From Rhodobiaceae bacterium (GTDB taxonomy: Bacteria > Pseudomonadota > Alphaproteobacteria > RS24), in contig JABJKE010000030.1 of the NCBI GenBank assembly GCA_018660505.1, forward strand, positions 97,989 through 161,988: a stretch of 64,000 nucleotides of DNA, in the 5' to 3' direction. Each line of letters starts with the position of its first letter. Position 1 is the first letter of the stretch. The notes below the pieces were generated by a model. It saw nothing but the letters and a program-made list of their open reading frames with translations. It made no database searches and was not told where the DNA came from. Of this stretch, positions 10,076 through 20,199 are shown in pieces. The position numbers were made by a program, and so were the translations under genes.

Positions 10076-11716
10076 TTAACCTGCCACTTGTTGCGCTGGC
10101 AAAAACGCTTTGCCACGAATGTGGTCAGAGATTTTTTCCGCCATCATAATGGTTGGCGCATTGGTGTTGCCGGTCACCAGGGTCGGCATAAGCGACGCAT
10201 CGACGACGCGCAAACCTTCCAGCCCATGCACTTGGCCATGCTCATTGGTCACCGCCATGGGGTCATTGCCCATTTTGCAGGTGCCCACGGGGTGATAAAG
10301 CGTCTCGCCCGTGGCGCGAATCCAGCCATCCAGTTCGTCGTCATTATCGACGTTCACATCGCCGCTTGGTTTTATTTGCGCGCCCCGATAGGGGTCGAAC
10401 GCTTTTTGCAAAAAAATATCGCGGGTGATGCGGAAGCCATTTCGAATATCGACAATGTCTTGCTCGGCCGTGAGATAATTCGGATACATGGCCGGCGCAT
10501 CTTCCGGATTGGCAGTTTTCAGCGTCAGATAGCCACGGCTTTCAGGGCGGCAGCCATAAACAATCGACGAGAAACCATGTTCGGTTGGCAAATCATCGCG
10601 CCCATGCACGTCGGGCACGGCCACGGAAACATAGTGAATTTGCATATCTGGTACGGCTTTGCTGGGCGCTGATTTGAAAAACGCGCCCGCCGCCGTGGGA
10701 GGAAAAGACGCATCGCCTTTGCCCATCAGCAGATATTGAATGCCCGCCAATTGCGTGCGCCACCAAACGGCAGAGCGGTGCAAAGTAACCGGCTGCGTGC
10801 AAGCGAATTGGCTAACCACGCCCAAATGGTCTTGCAGGTTTTGCCCCACGCCGGGCAGCTCGTGCACCACCTCTAGCCCATGCGGTTTAATTTCGCTGGC
10901 GGGTCCCACGCCACTGCGCAATAGAATTTGCGGCGAATTAATGGCTCCGGCCGAAAGGATAACTTCCTTATTGGCAAAAACCGTCTGGCTTTTGCCATTT
11001 TTGATAAATTCAACCGCCACCGCGCGTTTGCCTTCAAAGACGATAACATCCACCGTCACTTCGGTTTCTGTGTGCAGGTTTTTGCGTTTCAACACCGGGT
11101 GCAAATAGCCCACCGCCGCGCTGCATCGTTTGGAGCCGCGAATGGTATGCTCAAAACGCGACACGCCTTCTTGCTGTTCGCCATTGAAATCTGGCGTGAA
11201 AGGAATGCCCGCCTCTTGCCCCGCCGCGATGAAAACATCCAGCAATTCGTCGTTCTCGCGGTCTGATTTTTTCACCGACAAAGGCCCGCCTTTGCCGTGG
11301 TATTCTTCGTCGCCATCGCCTTCAAAATCTTCGGCCCGTTTGAAGTAAGGCAGCACGCTTTCATAAGACCAGCCGGCATTGCCCAATTGGTTCCAATGGT
11401 CATAATCAGCCGAATTGCCGCGAATATAGACCATGGCGTTAATCGAGGACGAGCCGCCCCAACCGCGCCCGCGTGGCCAATACATTTGCCTTCCGTTGAG
11501 CGTCGGTTCGGCTTCGGTTTCGAAACCATAATTTTGCTCATTGCGCTCTGGCACGATTTGCGAATAGCCCGCAGGCATATGAATAAACAGGTTTTTATCT
11601 TTCTTTCCTGCTTCCAATAGCAAAACACTATCGGCACTGTTTTCGCTCAATCGATTGGCCAGCACACAACCCGCGCTGCCGGCGCCCACGACAATATAGT
11701 CAACCCGTTCTATCAT
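10076..11716 (-). CDS. GMC-family FAD-dependent oxidoreductase (choline dehydrogenase-like)
   Basis: DYIVVGAGSAGCVLANRLSE, RGRGWGGSSSINAMVYIRG and YHPVGTCKMG motifs. Confidence 0.93.
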   Translation of the reverse strand: MIERVDYIVVGAGSAGCVLANRLSENSADSVLLLEAGKKDKNLFIHMPAGYSQIVPERNEQNYGFETEAEPTLNGRQMYWPRGRGWGGSSSINAMVYIRGNSADYDHWNQLGNAGWSYESVLPYFKRAEDFEGDGDEEYHGKGGPLSVKKSDRENDELLDVFIAAGQEAGIPFTPDFNGEQQEGVSRFEHTIRGSKRCSAAVGYLHPVLKRKNLHTETEVTVDVIVFEGKRAVAVEFIKNGKSQTVFANKEVILSAGAINSPQILLRSGVGPASEIKPHGLEVVHELPGVGQNLQDHLGVVSQFACTQPVTLHRSAVWWRTQLAGIQYLLMGKGDASFPPTAAGAFFKSAPSKAVPDMQIHYVSVAVPDVHGRDDLPTEHGFSSIVYGCRPESRGYLTLKTANPEDAPAMYPNYLTAEQDIVDIRNGFRITRDIFLQKAFDPYRGAQIKPSGDVNVDNDDELDGWIRATGETLYHPVGTCKMGNDPMAVTNEHGQVHGLEGLRVVDASLMPTLVTGNTNAPTIMMAEKISDHIRGKAFLPAQQVAG

Positions 11717-11719
11717 TTA

Positions 11720-12250
11720 TTATCCTATTTCTTTCAAATCGCGTTTGTAACGCTGCCAATTTTCAACATAGTGCATGGCCGAGGCAATCATCATTTGCTC
11801 GTTATCCTCACCCAATTCTCGCACAATTTTTCCGGGCATCCCAAGCACCATAGAATTATCCGGTATTTCTTTGCCTTCGCCCACCAGAGCATGCGCCCCG
11901 ATGAGGCAATTTTTGCCAATCTTCGCGCCGTTTAAAATCGTCGCGCCAATGCCCACCAGCGAATTATCGCCCACGGTGCAGCCATGCAGCATGGCTTGGT
12001 GCCCCACGGTTATATTTTTGCCCAAAGTCAGTGGAAAGCCGATATCCGTATGCAGGATAGAGCCATCTTGCACATTGGAATTTTCGCCAATGGTGATGGT
12101 TTCATTATCGCCACGCAAAACGGCAGCGAACCAAACGCTCGCGTTTTCCAATAGAACAATATTGCCCATCACTTGCGCGTCTGGCGCAATCCAATAATTG
12201 CCCGTTTCGGGCAGTTGAGGAGAGCTCTCTCCCAAGGCATAAATAGGCAT
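11720..12250 (-). CDS. gamma-carbonic anhydrase family (left-handed beta-helix hexapeptide) protein
   Basis: [49 protein letters not shown] hexapeptide repeats. Confidence 0.9.
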   Translation of the reverse strand: MPIYALGESSPQLPETGNYWIAPDAQVMGNIVLLENASVWFAAVLRGDNETITIGENSNVQDGSILHTDIGFPLTLGKNITVGHQAMLHGCTVGDNSLVGIGATILNGAKIGKNCLIGAHALVGEGKEIPDNSMVLGMPGKIVRELGEDNEQMMIASAMHYVENWQRYKRDLKEIG

Positions 12251-12337
12251 AATTCCCTCCAGCTTCGCATGATTAATCGCTTCGTCTTTCGCACCCTCCT
12301 ATGGTAAACACTCAAAAACCGCTGTCGAGAGGAAACA

Positions 12338-13087
12338 ATGATTAAGCGCATATTGTCGCGGGCAATCCCCGAGCATGAATGGCCTATCTGGGCCATTCCC
12401 TTGGCTGTGCTTATCGGGTTTCTTATCAGCAGCGGCTTGGTTTACCTGTTCTATTTTGGGCCCGGCTTGCGCGATTTGCAGGGGGTCTCTTACCGCCCGA
12501 CCGACGATCCGGCGCGCGTTCGGGTAGAGGTTGGCGGCACTTTATTTGCCGTGCCCGCGCATTTTACGCGCAATGGACAGACCCGCAGTCGGCGCGAATT
12601 AGCCCATGCGGAATTGCATGCTTTATTGCCAGAGTTGCAGCCTTGGCACCCCGCCTTGGCGAAACAGTTTTTGCGCGCCGACAAACAATCGCCGCTGATT
12701 GTTATCAACCTACGGGCTGGAAAACGAAACTTCCCAGAAGCCCGCGTGTTCGACGCTCTCTACAAGCCCTACCTCAAGGGAGCGGGGGCCGTGCGAAAAG
12801 ATGGCTTGCAAGGGTTTAACTTTCAGCCAAACTCGCCCTATGACCGCAAACAAATTTTCCGCGCCCTGCCCGCAGGCTCGACAGAAGAACGCGCCAAAGC
12901 GCCGCTGTTTATTTGCGATACAAAAGACCACCCCAGCCCCTCTTGCGAAAGCCGCTTTGATATTGGCAACACGGCGCAAGCCAGTTTCGTGTTTAAGCGC
13001 GCCCATTTGTCGGATTGGGAAAACATCGATACCCGCATCAAAGACATGATCCGCAGCGCCCGCGCCTCGGCGCGCACGCAAAATTAG
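12338..13087 (+). CDS. membrane-anchored protein of unknown function
   Basis: 249 aa with one N-terminal TM segment (WPIWAIPLAVLIGFLISSGLVYLFYF); coding confirmed only by frame and spacing. Confidence 0.6.
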   Translation: MIKRILSRAIPEHEWPIWAIPLAVLIGFLISSGLVYLFYFGPGLRDLQGVSYRPTDDPARVRVEVGGTLFAVPAHFTRNGQTRSRRELAHAELHALLPELQPWHPALAKQFLRADKQSPLIVINLRAGKRNFPEARVFDALYKPYLKGAGAVRKDGLQGFNFQPNSPYDRKQIFRALPAGSTEERAKAPLFICDTKDHPSPSCESRFDIGNTAQASFVFKRAHLSDWENIDTRIKDMIRSARASARTQN

Positions 13088-13096
13088 CGGACCCGC

Positions 13097-13309
13097 TTAA
13101 GCGGTCGGTAAATCGAACTCTAAAATAGCCATGTTGAAATCATAAGACACTTCGCCCTCGTCTTCATCGCGGAACATCGTGCCGATAAATTCATCGCCGA
13201 GAAACACTTCAACCATGTCCTCTTTGCCACCGCGTTTTAGGGTCACCGCGTCATTTTCAAATTTACTTCGCAGATAGCTCTGCACGCGGTTCATTTCATC
13301 ACTGGTCAT
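13097..13309 (-). CDS. DUF3126 family protein
   Basis: MTSDEMNRVQSYLRSKFENDAVTLKRGGKEDMVEVFLGDEFIGTMFRDEDEGEVSYDFNMAILEFDL; small alphaproteobacterial family. Confidence 0.85.
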   Translation of the reverse strand: MTSDEMNRVQSYLRSKFENDAVTLKRGGKEDMVEVFLGDEFIGTMFRDEDEGEVSYDFNMAILEFDLPTA

Positions 13310-13337
13310 TACTCTCTCCCTGATTTCAGCGGCCAAC

Positions 13338-14114
13338 CTATTGGGCTGTGTAGCCGCCGTCAATAACAAGCTCAGAGCCGGTCATCCACTCGCTTTCATC
13401 GGAGGCCAAAAACACCACGCCATTGGCAATATCCAAAGGCACGCCGAGGCGTCCCAGGGGAGTGGCTTCGGTCAGGCCTTCCACGGCTTCGTTTTCGCCC
13501 GGCATCATGCCCGCCTCGACCGCATCTTTAATGCCGTCGCGCACCAATTGGGTCAGCACAAAACCAGGGTGGATGGAATTGACGCGGATTTTATACCCCA
13601 AAGTGCCCATTTCTACCGCCATGCCTTTGGTCAGCAAGCGCACGCCGCCTTTGGCCGCGTGATAGGCCGCTTGGCCAGCCGAACCGACAATGCCATAAAT
13701 CGACGACACATTGATAATGCTGCCGCCGTTTTCTTTCATCGCCCGCACGCCATGTTTACAGCCTAAAAACACCGCATCTAAATCGATAGACGTGACTTTG
13801 CGCCATTGCTCGAGCGAGGTGTCTTCGACCGGCGTGCCATCATGGGTGATGCCCGCATTATTGACCAGAATATCGAGACCGCCAAAAACCTCTTGCGTCT
13901 TGGCAATGGCCGCTTCCCAATGCGCTTCATTGGTGACGTCATGGGTAAAAAACGCGATGTTTTCATGCTCAGCTGCCAGCGCTTGTCCTTCCTCGACCAG
14001 CACATCGGTGACCATAACTTTGGCTCCCTCTTGGTGCATACGCCGCGCCATTTCGGCGCCCAGGCCGCGCGCGCCGCCCGAAATAAAAGCTGTCTTTCCG
14101 CTTAAGCGTCCCAT
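13338..14114 (-). CDS. SDR family oxidoreductase
   Basis: GKTAFISGGARGLGAEMARR, LVNNAGIT and YHAAKGGV; start moved to MGRLSGKTAF. Confidence 0.93.
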   Translation of the reverse strand: MGRLSGKTAFISGGARGLGAEMARRMHQEGAKVMVTDVLVEEGQALAAEHENIAFFTHDVTNEAHWEAAIAKTQEVFGGLDILVNNAGITHDGTPVEDTSLEQWRKVTSIDLDAVFLGCKHGVRAMKENGGSIINVSSIYGIVGSAGQAAYHAAKGGVRLLTKGMAVEMGTLGYKIRVNSIHPGFVLTQLVRDGIKDAVEAGMMPGENEAVEGLTEATPLGRLGVPLDIANGVVFLASDESEWMTGSELVIDGGYTAQ

Positions 14115-14142
14115 GTGGTTCTCCCCAATTTTTGAAACGTGA

Positions 14143-14961
14143 TTAGATGCCATCCCCTTCGGAGGCGAGGCTGTGGTCCATTTGCCGAGACGGCTCCGGC
14201 GTCGATACTTTGCCAACGATTTTGGCTGGCACGCCCACCGCCGTTGTATAGGCCGGCACATCGGTCAGCACCACAGAGCCGCCACCGATTTTGGCGCAAT
14301 CGCCAACTCGAATATTGCCCAGCACTTTGGCGCCCACGGAAATCAGCACGCCATTGCCAATTTTTGGATGGCGGTCGCCGCCCTCTTTGCCACTGCCGCC
14401 AAGGGTCACCCCGTGCAACATCGATACATCGTCGCCCACGCTGGCGGTCTCGCCAATCACCACGCCCGTGGCATGGTCGATAAAAATACCTTTGCCAATG
14501 CTGGCGGCCGGATGAATATCGGCTTGAAACACTTCCGAGGCGCGGTTTTGCAAATATAAAGCCATACCGCGGCGCTGATGATGGATGAGCCAATGCGCGG
14601 CGCGATGGGTTTGCAGCGCCAAAAAGCCTTTGTAATAAAGCACCGGATCGAGATGCGTGCGGCAGGCCGGGTCGCGGTCAACATTGGCGACAATATCAGC
14701 CCGCACGCTGGCGCTGAAAGCTTCATTGCCGGCAAAAGCCTCTTCAAAAACTTCGCATAGGGTGCGCGCGCCAATCTCTGAATTGGCTAATTTTTCCGAC
14801 AAATGCGACGCAATGGCCAGTTCCAGAGTTTCATAATTCAAAATCGTGGCATGCAAAAACCCCGACAAAGCCGGTTCGCGCGCGGCCAAATCGACCGCCT
14901 CGTCTCGAATGCTCGACCACACGGGGTCTAGCGTCTGCATTTTTTCGGCCGCTTCCGTCAT
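14143..14961 (-). CDS. cysE: serine O-acetyltransferase
   Basis: QTHRAAHWLIHHQRRGMALYLQNRASEVFQADIHPAASIGKGIFIDHATGVVIGETASVGDDVSMLHGVTLGG. Confidence 0.95.
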   Translation of the reverse strand: MTEAAEKMQTLDPVWSSIRDEAVDLAAREPALSGFLHATILNYETLELAIASHLSEKLANSEIGARTLCEVFEEAFAGNEAFSASVRADIVANVDRDPACRTHLDPVLYYKGFLALQTHRAAHWLIHHQRRGMALYLQNRASEVFQADIHPAASIGKGIFIDHATGVVIGETASVGDDVSMLHGVTLGGSGKEGGDRHPKIGNGVLISVGAKVLGNIRVGDCAKIGGGSVVLTDVPAYTTAVGVPAKIVGKVSTPEPSRQMDHSLASEGDGI

Positions 14962-15095
14962 CTGTTACTTCCCCAAAGGCACGCGCTGTCCGTGCAAAAG
15001 GCTTTCGTCGCACGCCTTGTCACGATAGGTTTAGGTTAACACCAGCCAAGATTCGCTGGCAAGCCCGTTTCCCTTCAACCGACTGAATAGTACCC

Positions 15096-15914
15096 ATGCC
15101 GATAATCTGCGTCCAAGGCCTGCCCTTTTATTACGAACAAGCCGGACAAGGCGCTGACGTCTTGGTGCTCAATGGCTCGGGCAGCGATATGCGCGTGACG
15201 CCGAATATTATGCAAAGCCCGTTGACCAGCCATTTTAAAGTCACCAGCTTCGACCCGCGCGGGCTCGGCCAAAGCGTCAAACCCGACGATGGCTATACGA
15301 TGGCCGCTTATGCTGACGACGCAGCACAGCTGATGGCAGCGCTGGCGATAGACACGGCGATGGTTTTGGGCATTAGCTTTGGCGGCATGGTGGGGCAAGA
15401 ATTAGCCCTTCGCCACCCCGATAAAGTGTCGTGCGCCGCGCTCTTTTGCACCGCTGCGGGCGGCGCCGGCGGGGCTTCTTATCCGCTGCACGAGCTGGCG
15501 GCTTTACCGCCAGAAGAAGCGCTGCCACTGAGCGTGAAGCTAAACGATACGCGCATAGATGACGCTTATTTGGCGGCCAATCCAGAGGTGCTAGAAATGG
15601 CCCGCCAGCGCACGGACCTCTCGGCCTATGCCGACGAGCCCAATTGGGCGCAAGGCCGCGCCGGACAATTGGCAGCGCGTGCAGCGCATGATTGTTGGGA
15701 CAGATTAGACACGATAGCCTGCCCCGTCTGGTTGGCGGGCGGCAAATACGACAGCATTGCCCCGCCAGAAGCGATGCAAGCCATGGCGACAAAAATACCC
15801 AATGCCAAACTCAATTTTTATGAAGGCGGCCACTTGTTTATGGTGCAAGATGGCAAAGTATTTCCCGACCTCATCGCATTTTTCAAACGTCATTATAGAC
15901 AAGGCAGCCCATGA
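15096..15914 (+). CDS. alpha/beta fold hydrolase
   Basis: SFDPRGLGQSVKPDDGYT and GISFGGMVGQELALRHP (nucleophile elbow). Confidence 0.9.
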   Translation: MPIICVQGLPFYYEQAGQGADVLVLNGSGSDMRVTPNIMQSPLTSHFKVTSFDPRGLGQSVKPDDGYTMAAYADDAAQLMAALAIDTAMVLGISFGGMVGQELALRHPDKVSCAALFCTAAGGAGGASYPLHELAALPPEEALPLSVKLNDTRIDDAYLAANPEVLEMARQRTDLSAYADEPNWAQGRAGQLAARAAHDCWDRLDTIACPVWLAGGKYDSIAPPEAMQAMATKIPNAKLNFYEGGHLFMVQDGKVFPDLIAFFKRHYRQGSP

Positions 15915-16738
15915 CCTCTTCTTCTCTCTTACCCCAAGGCGCCATCGCCCTAGACACGAAAGCCGCCCGTCTGGTGGCTGGCTATGAAACCACACCGCAT
16001 GGCAAAATTGGCCATTTGCGATTTAATTTTCCCGACAAACATAATGTCATCGACCTCGAGGGCTGGCAGGGCATCGCTTATGTCATGCACCAATTGGCAG
16101 CCCTCGACGACATACGGCTGATTATTTTGCGCGGCGTTGGCGGCAAAACTTTCGTGGCGGGCGCTGATATTTCGCAATTCGAAGAAGTGCTGGCCGGCCC
16201 CGAAGGCACAGAATTCGACATTGCCACGGTCGCCGCCTTTGACGCCATCGCCCAGTGCCCCATCCCAACTCTGGCCGCCATCGAAGGCTATTGCCTTGGC
16301 GGCGGCTTGGGATTGGCAGCCGCTTGTGATTTGCGCCTGGCGCGCGAAGATGCTCGGTTTGGCATTCCGGCGGGCAAATTAGGGCTGGCCTATCCGGCCA
16401 ATGCGACCCAGCATTTATCGACTTTGGTGGGGCCAGCCCATGCCAAGCGGATTATTTTTACCGCCGATCGATTGCCCATCGACGAAGCCGAGCGCATCGG
16501 CCTGGTGCAGCACCGCGCCAGCGCCGAGAATTTTGAAACGGCGCTGCAAAATCTGGCCGAAAGCATTTGCGCCAAGGCGCCGATGAGCTTGCGGGCCAGC
16601 AAATTTATCCTCGACAATCCACATGCAGAGGCCGCGCAAGTGAAAAAACGTCTTGCAGACTGTCTGGCCAGTGAGGATTATGCAGAAGGTCGCCAAGCCT
16701 TCCTACAAAAGCGCGACCCCATTTTTAAAGGAAAATAG
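15911..16738 (+). CDS. enoyl-CoA hydratase/isomerase family protein
   Basis: GGKTFVAGADISQFEEVL and AIEGYCLGGGLGLAAACDLRLA; ATGA overlap with the upstream gene. Confidence 0.92.
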   Translation: MTSSSLLPQGAIALDTKAARLVAGYETTPHGKIGHLRFNFPDKHNVIDLEGWQGIAYVMHQLAALDDIRLIILRGVGGKTFVAGADISQFEEVLAGPEGTEFDIATVAAFDAIAQCPIPTLAAIEGYCLGGGLGLAAACDLRLAREDARFGIPAGKLGLAYPANATQHLSTLVGPAHAKRIIFTADRLPIDEAERIGLVQHRASAENFETALQNLAESICAKAPMSLRASKFILDNPHAEAAQVKKRLADCLASEDYAEGRQAFLQKRDPIFKGK

Positions 16739-16747
16739 GAGAACATT

Positions 16748-17536
16748 ATGGATTTTTCAGAGCAAGTCGCCATCGTAACCGGATCTTCCGCAGGCATTGG
16801 CCAAGCCGCCGCCATTGGCATGGCCGAAGGCGGCGCCAAATTGGTGATTAATTACGCCAAAAACGCCGATGCCGCCGAAGCCGTTGTGGCCGCGTGCAAA
16901 GCCGCAGGTGGCGATGCCATTGCCGTGAAGGCCGATGTCTCCCAAGACGCCAATTGCAAAACGCTGGTCGAAGCCGCCATGGACAAATGGGGACGCCTCG
17001 ATATTTTGGTAAACAATGCGGGCACCACAAAATTTATGGGGCATGACAATCTAGAGGGTTTGGACGCGGCTGATTTCGAAGAAATTTATGCGCTTAATCT
17101 CATCGGCCCCTATCAGATGATCAAACATGCGCGGCCTTTTTTAAAGCAAGCCGACGCACCTTCCGTGGTGAATATCTCCTCGGTGGCTGGCGTGCGCGGC
17201 ATTGGCTCGTCCATTGCCTATGTCGCCTCCAAAGGCGCGCTGAACTCTGCCACTTTGGCATTGGCGCGCTCCTTGGGGCCAGAGAACATTCGCGTCAACG
17301 CCGTCTGCCCGGGTTTTGTTGGTACCGATTGGTTCCGCAATGCTTTTGGCGACGAAATATTTGAAAAAATCTCCAATGCGCAAAAACACAACACCCCCAT
17401 GGGGCGCGCGGGCGGGCCGCAAGACGTCAAAGGGCCGATTTTGTTTTTTGCCAATCGGATGAGCGCCCATGTGACCGGACAATTAATGGTGGTCGATGCG
17501 GGCATGCTGTTGGGCATGCCGTTTGAAATTGGCTAG
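16748..17536 (+). CDS. SDR family oxidoreductase
   Basis: VAIVTGSSAGIGQAAAIGMAEGG, LVNNAGTT and YVASKGALNSAT. Confidence 0.93.
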   Translation: MDFSEQVAIVTGSSAGIGQAAAIGMAEGGAKLVINYAKNADAAEAVVAACKAAGGDAIAVKADVSQDANCKTLVEAAMDKWGRLDILVNNAGTTKFMGHDNLEGLDAADFEEIYALNLIGPYQMIKHARPFLKQADAPSVVNISSVAGVRGIGSSIAYVASKGALNSATLALARSLGPENIRVNAVCPGFVGTDWFRNAFGDEIFEKISNAQKHNTPMGRAGGPQDVKGPILFFANRMSAHVTGQLMVVDAGMLLGMPFEIG

Positions 17537-17552
17537 ACAAAAGGAGCCGCAA

Positions 17553-18824
17553 ATGAGTGCCGAGCTGAAACAACAAGCCTGTGACGTTATCGATGCGATG
17601 GCGGGAGAGCTGGTGGAAGCCAGCCATGCCATTCACGCCAAGCCCGAAGTGGCCTTTGAAGAGGTCTTCGCGCATGGCTTGCTGAGCAATAAAGTGGAAG
17701 CGGCGGGCTTGCGCGTCGAGCGCCACGCTTGCGGTCTCGACACGGCTTTCATCTCCGAATTTGGCACGCAAGACACCGCGCCTTTGGTGGGCATTCTATC
17801 GGAATATGATGCCCTGCCCGGCATCGGCCATGCTTGCGGCCATAATATTATTGCCACCACGGGGCTTGGCGCCAGTCTGGCGCTGGCGAAACTAGGAGCC
17901 AAATTACCCGGGCGCGTTCGTTATTTAGGCACGCCCGCCGAAGAAAGCGGCAATGGCAAAGAGCTGATGGCGCGCCAAGGCGCCTTTGAGGGTTTGGATG
18001 CCGCCATGATGGTGCATCCAGCGGGGGTGAACCTCATCACCATGCCCAGCCTTGCGGTCAATGAAGTGCGCGTGACCTATACTGGCAAAGCAGCCCATGC
18101 CTCGGCCATGCCATTTGCGGGCATTAACGCGCTGGATGGTTTGGTGATGGCCTATCAATCGATTGCTCAATTGCGCCAGCACATTAAACAAAGCGAACGC
18201 ATTCACGGCATTTTTAACGAGGCGGGTCTGGCACCCAATATTGTGCCCGACCGCGCGGTGGGCACTTTTTATGTGCGCGCCGCCAATGGGCTAGAGCTGG
18301 CCAATTTAAAACAGCGGGTGCAAAATTGTTTTGAGGCGGGAGCTTTGGCGGCCGGTTGCGAAGTGCAAATCGATTGGGCGCTGGGTGACTATTTAGAGAT
18401 TAAAGACAGCTGGCCGATTGCCGAGCGCTACAAGCAAAACGCAGAAAGCCTGGGGCGTGATTTCTTCCCGCTCGAAAAAATGCCTGGCAGTGGCGCAGGC
18501 TCCACCGATATGGGCAATGTGAGCCACCGCGTACCGTCTATCCATCCGATGATTGCCTGTGCGCCGCCCAGTGTGGTGATACACAACCCTGAATTTGCCA
18601 AATGGGCGGGCTCAGATATGGGCGATAAAGCGGTTGTGGATGGCGCCAAAGCTTTGGCCATGACGGCGATTGACGTGATGTGCGACAAAAAAATGATGCA
18701 GGCCGCGCGCGCGGAATTTGACCGGACGGCAGAATTTTCGTCGCAGTCTTTATTGGCGGCTTGGCATGGCGACGGCGGGCATGAAAACGGCGATGCCAGT
18801 TTGGGCGGTTGCGGCTGCTGCTAG
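17553..18824 (+). CDS. M20 family metallopeptidase / amidohydrolase
   Basis: HAKPEVAFEEVFAHGLL, LSEYDALPGIGHACGHNIIATTGLGA; start at MSAELKQQ. Confidence 0.9.
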   Translation: MSAELKQQACDVIDAMAGELVEASHAIHAKPEVAFEEVFAHGLLSNKVEAAGLRVERHACGLDTAFISEFGTQDTAPLVGILSEYDALPGIGHACGHNIIATTGLGASLALAKLGAKLPGRVRYLGTPAEESGNGKELMARQGAFEGLDAAMMVHPAGVNLITMPSLAVNEVRVTYTGKAAHASAMPFAGINALDGLVMAYQSIAQLRQHIKQSERIHGIFNEAGLAPNIVPDRAVGTFYVRAANGLELANLKQRVQNCFEAGALAAGCEVQIDWALGDYLEIKDSWPIAERYKQNAESLGRDFFPLEKMPGSGAGSTDMGNVSHRVPSIHPMIACAPPSVVIHNPEFAKWAGSDMGDKAVVDGAKALAMTAIDVMCDKKMMQAARAEFDRTAEFSSQSLLAAWHGDGGHENGDASLGGCGCC

Positions 18825-18887
18825 AGCTTGCGAAAGCACAAAACAGCGGCTATAGAAAACCGTCTTATCGAGATTGGGAATGGCATT

Positions 18888-19079
18888 ATGGCTCAAGCGG
18901 GCAAACCAAAATTCAGCAATGAAGCAGGCGCAAGCGAAGTATCTATTCCCGTGCGCGCGTTCGAGTGCATCGGCGCCGATGCCCCCAATGACCACCCCCA
19001 TGTCTATTTAGATATGGGCGATGAAGACGAGATTATCTGCCCCTATTGCTCGACGCGCTATCGCTTTAAGGGCGAATGA
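18888..19079 (+). CDS. zinc-finger domain-containing protein (zf-CHCC type)
   Basis: C-terminal HVYLDMGDEDEIICPYCSTRYRFKG is characteristic; internal start MAQAGKPKF preferred. Confidence 0.85.
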   Translation: MAQAGKPKFSNEAGASEVSIPVRAFECIGADAPNDHPHVYLDMGDEDEIICPYCSTRYRFKGE

Positions 19080-19139
19080 GGCGATACTCTCTGCGGATTT
19101 TTCTTGTTGTGATGCCCGAATATCGCCACTGTTGCGCTA

Positions 19140-20144
19140 TTGACTAACCGCATCGCAACTCGGGGGACGCGCGCTTTGATACGCATTTTCAAAAACCTCT
19201 TGATTGGGCTTTTTGCCGTCATCGTCCTCGCCTTGGTCGCTTCGCCTTTTCTGATTTCTTCCGATTTATTGCGCCATGACGTGATTGCCAAATATCGCAA
19301 TGACGCCTCCTTTATCTATGAGTTGCCGTCGGGCGCGCGGGCGCATATTCGCGACGAAGGCAATAAACAAGGCCCGCCGCTTTTGCTCATTCATGGCTCA
19401 AACGCCAGCTTGCATACTTGGGAGCCATGGGTGCGCACGTTGAGCGAACATTATCGACTGATTAGTTTCGACCTGCCGGGCCATGGGCTAACGGGTGCAA
19501 CGCCGGAGGATGACTATAGCGTGGACGCCATGGCAAATTTCACGCGCGAGATAGCCGATTTATTTCAATTGGATAAAGTCTCGCTGGCGGGCAACTCGAT
19601 GGGCGGCGCGGTGGCGCTAAAATTTGCTTTGGACAATCCCAAACGAGTGGCGGCGCTCATCCCTGTTTCTTCCGGGGGCATGGCGGTGGATGCGGATGAG
19701 ACGAGCGTTGGCGCTTTTAATTTAGTCGGCTCGCCCGCAGGTCGCATGATGATGCGCTATATAACGCCGCGGTTTATCATTGCCTCGACTTTGCGCGGTG
19801 TGGTGGCTGACCCTGATAATTTTGTGACCTATGAGATGATTGATCGCTATTGGGAAATGTTGCGGATGACGGGCTCGCGCGATGCGACCATCCAGCGTTT
19901 CGCGGGCTATCAAACCCGTGCGCCGCTAGAGCCGCATCTGGGCAAAATAAAAGCCCCGACGTTATTGTTATGGGGTCAGCAAGACCAATTGATTAAGGTA
20001 AAATATGGCCTTCGGATGAACGAAGCCATTTCGAGAAGCCTGCTGATTATCTACCCGCAAGCGGGGCATTTGGCGCATGAAGAAATCCCCCAAAAAACCG
20101 CCGACGACGCGCATAAGTTTTTGCAGATTGTGTTGGCGGAGTAA
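19140..20144 (+). CDS. membrane-anchored alpha/beta hydrolase
   Basis: LLIHGSNASLHTWEPWV, SFDLPGHGLTGATPEDDYS and LAGNSMGGAVALKFA; TTG start, N-terminal TM. Confidence 0.88.
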   Translation: MTNRIATRGTRALIRIFKNLLIGLFAVIVLALVASPFLISSDLLRHDVIAKYRNDASFIYELPSGARAHIRDEGNKQGPPLLLIHGSNASLHTWEPWVRTLSEHYRLISFDLPGHGLTGATPEDDYSVDAMANFTREIADLFQLDKVSLAGNSMGGAVALKFALDNPKRVAALIPVSSGGMAVDADETSVGAFNLVGSPAGRMMMRYITPRFIIASTLRGVVADPDNFVTYEMIDRYWEMLRMTGSRDATIQRFAGYQTRAPLEPHLGKIKAPTLLLWGQQDQLIKVKYGLRMNEAISRSLLIIYPQAGHLAHEEIPQKTADDAHKFLQIVLAE

Positions 20145-20199
20145 AAAGACCTGACTATCCATCAAGTCCAAAAATAATAATTGTCGATTGGATAAGCGC

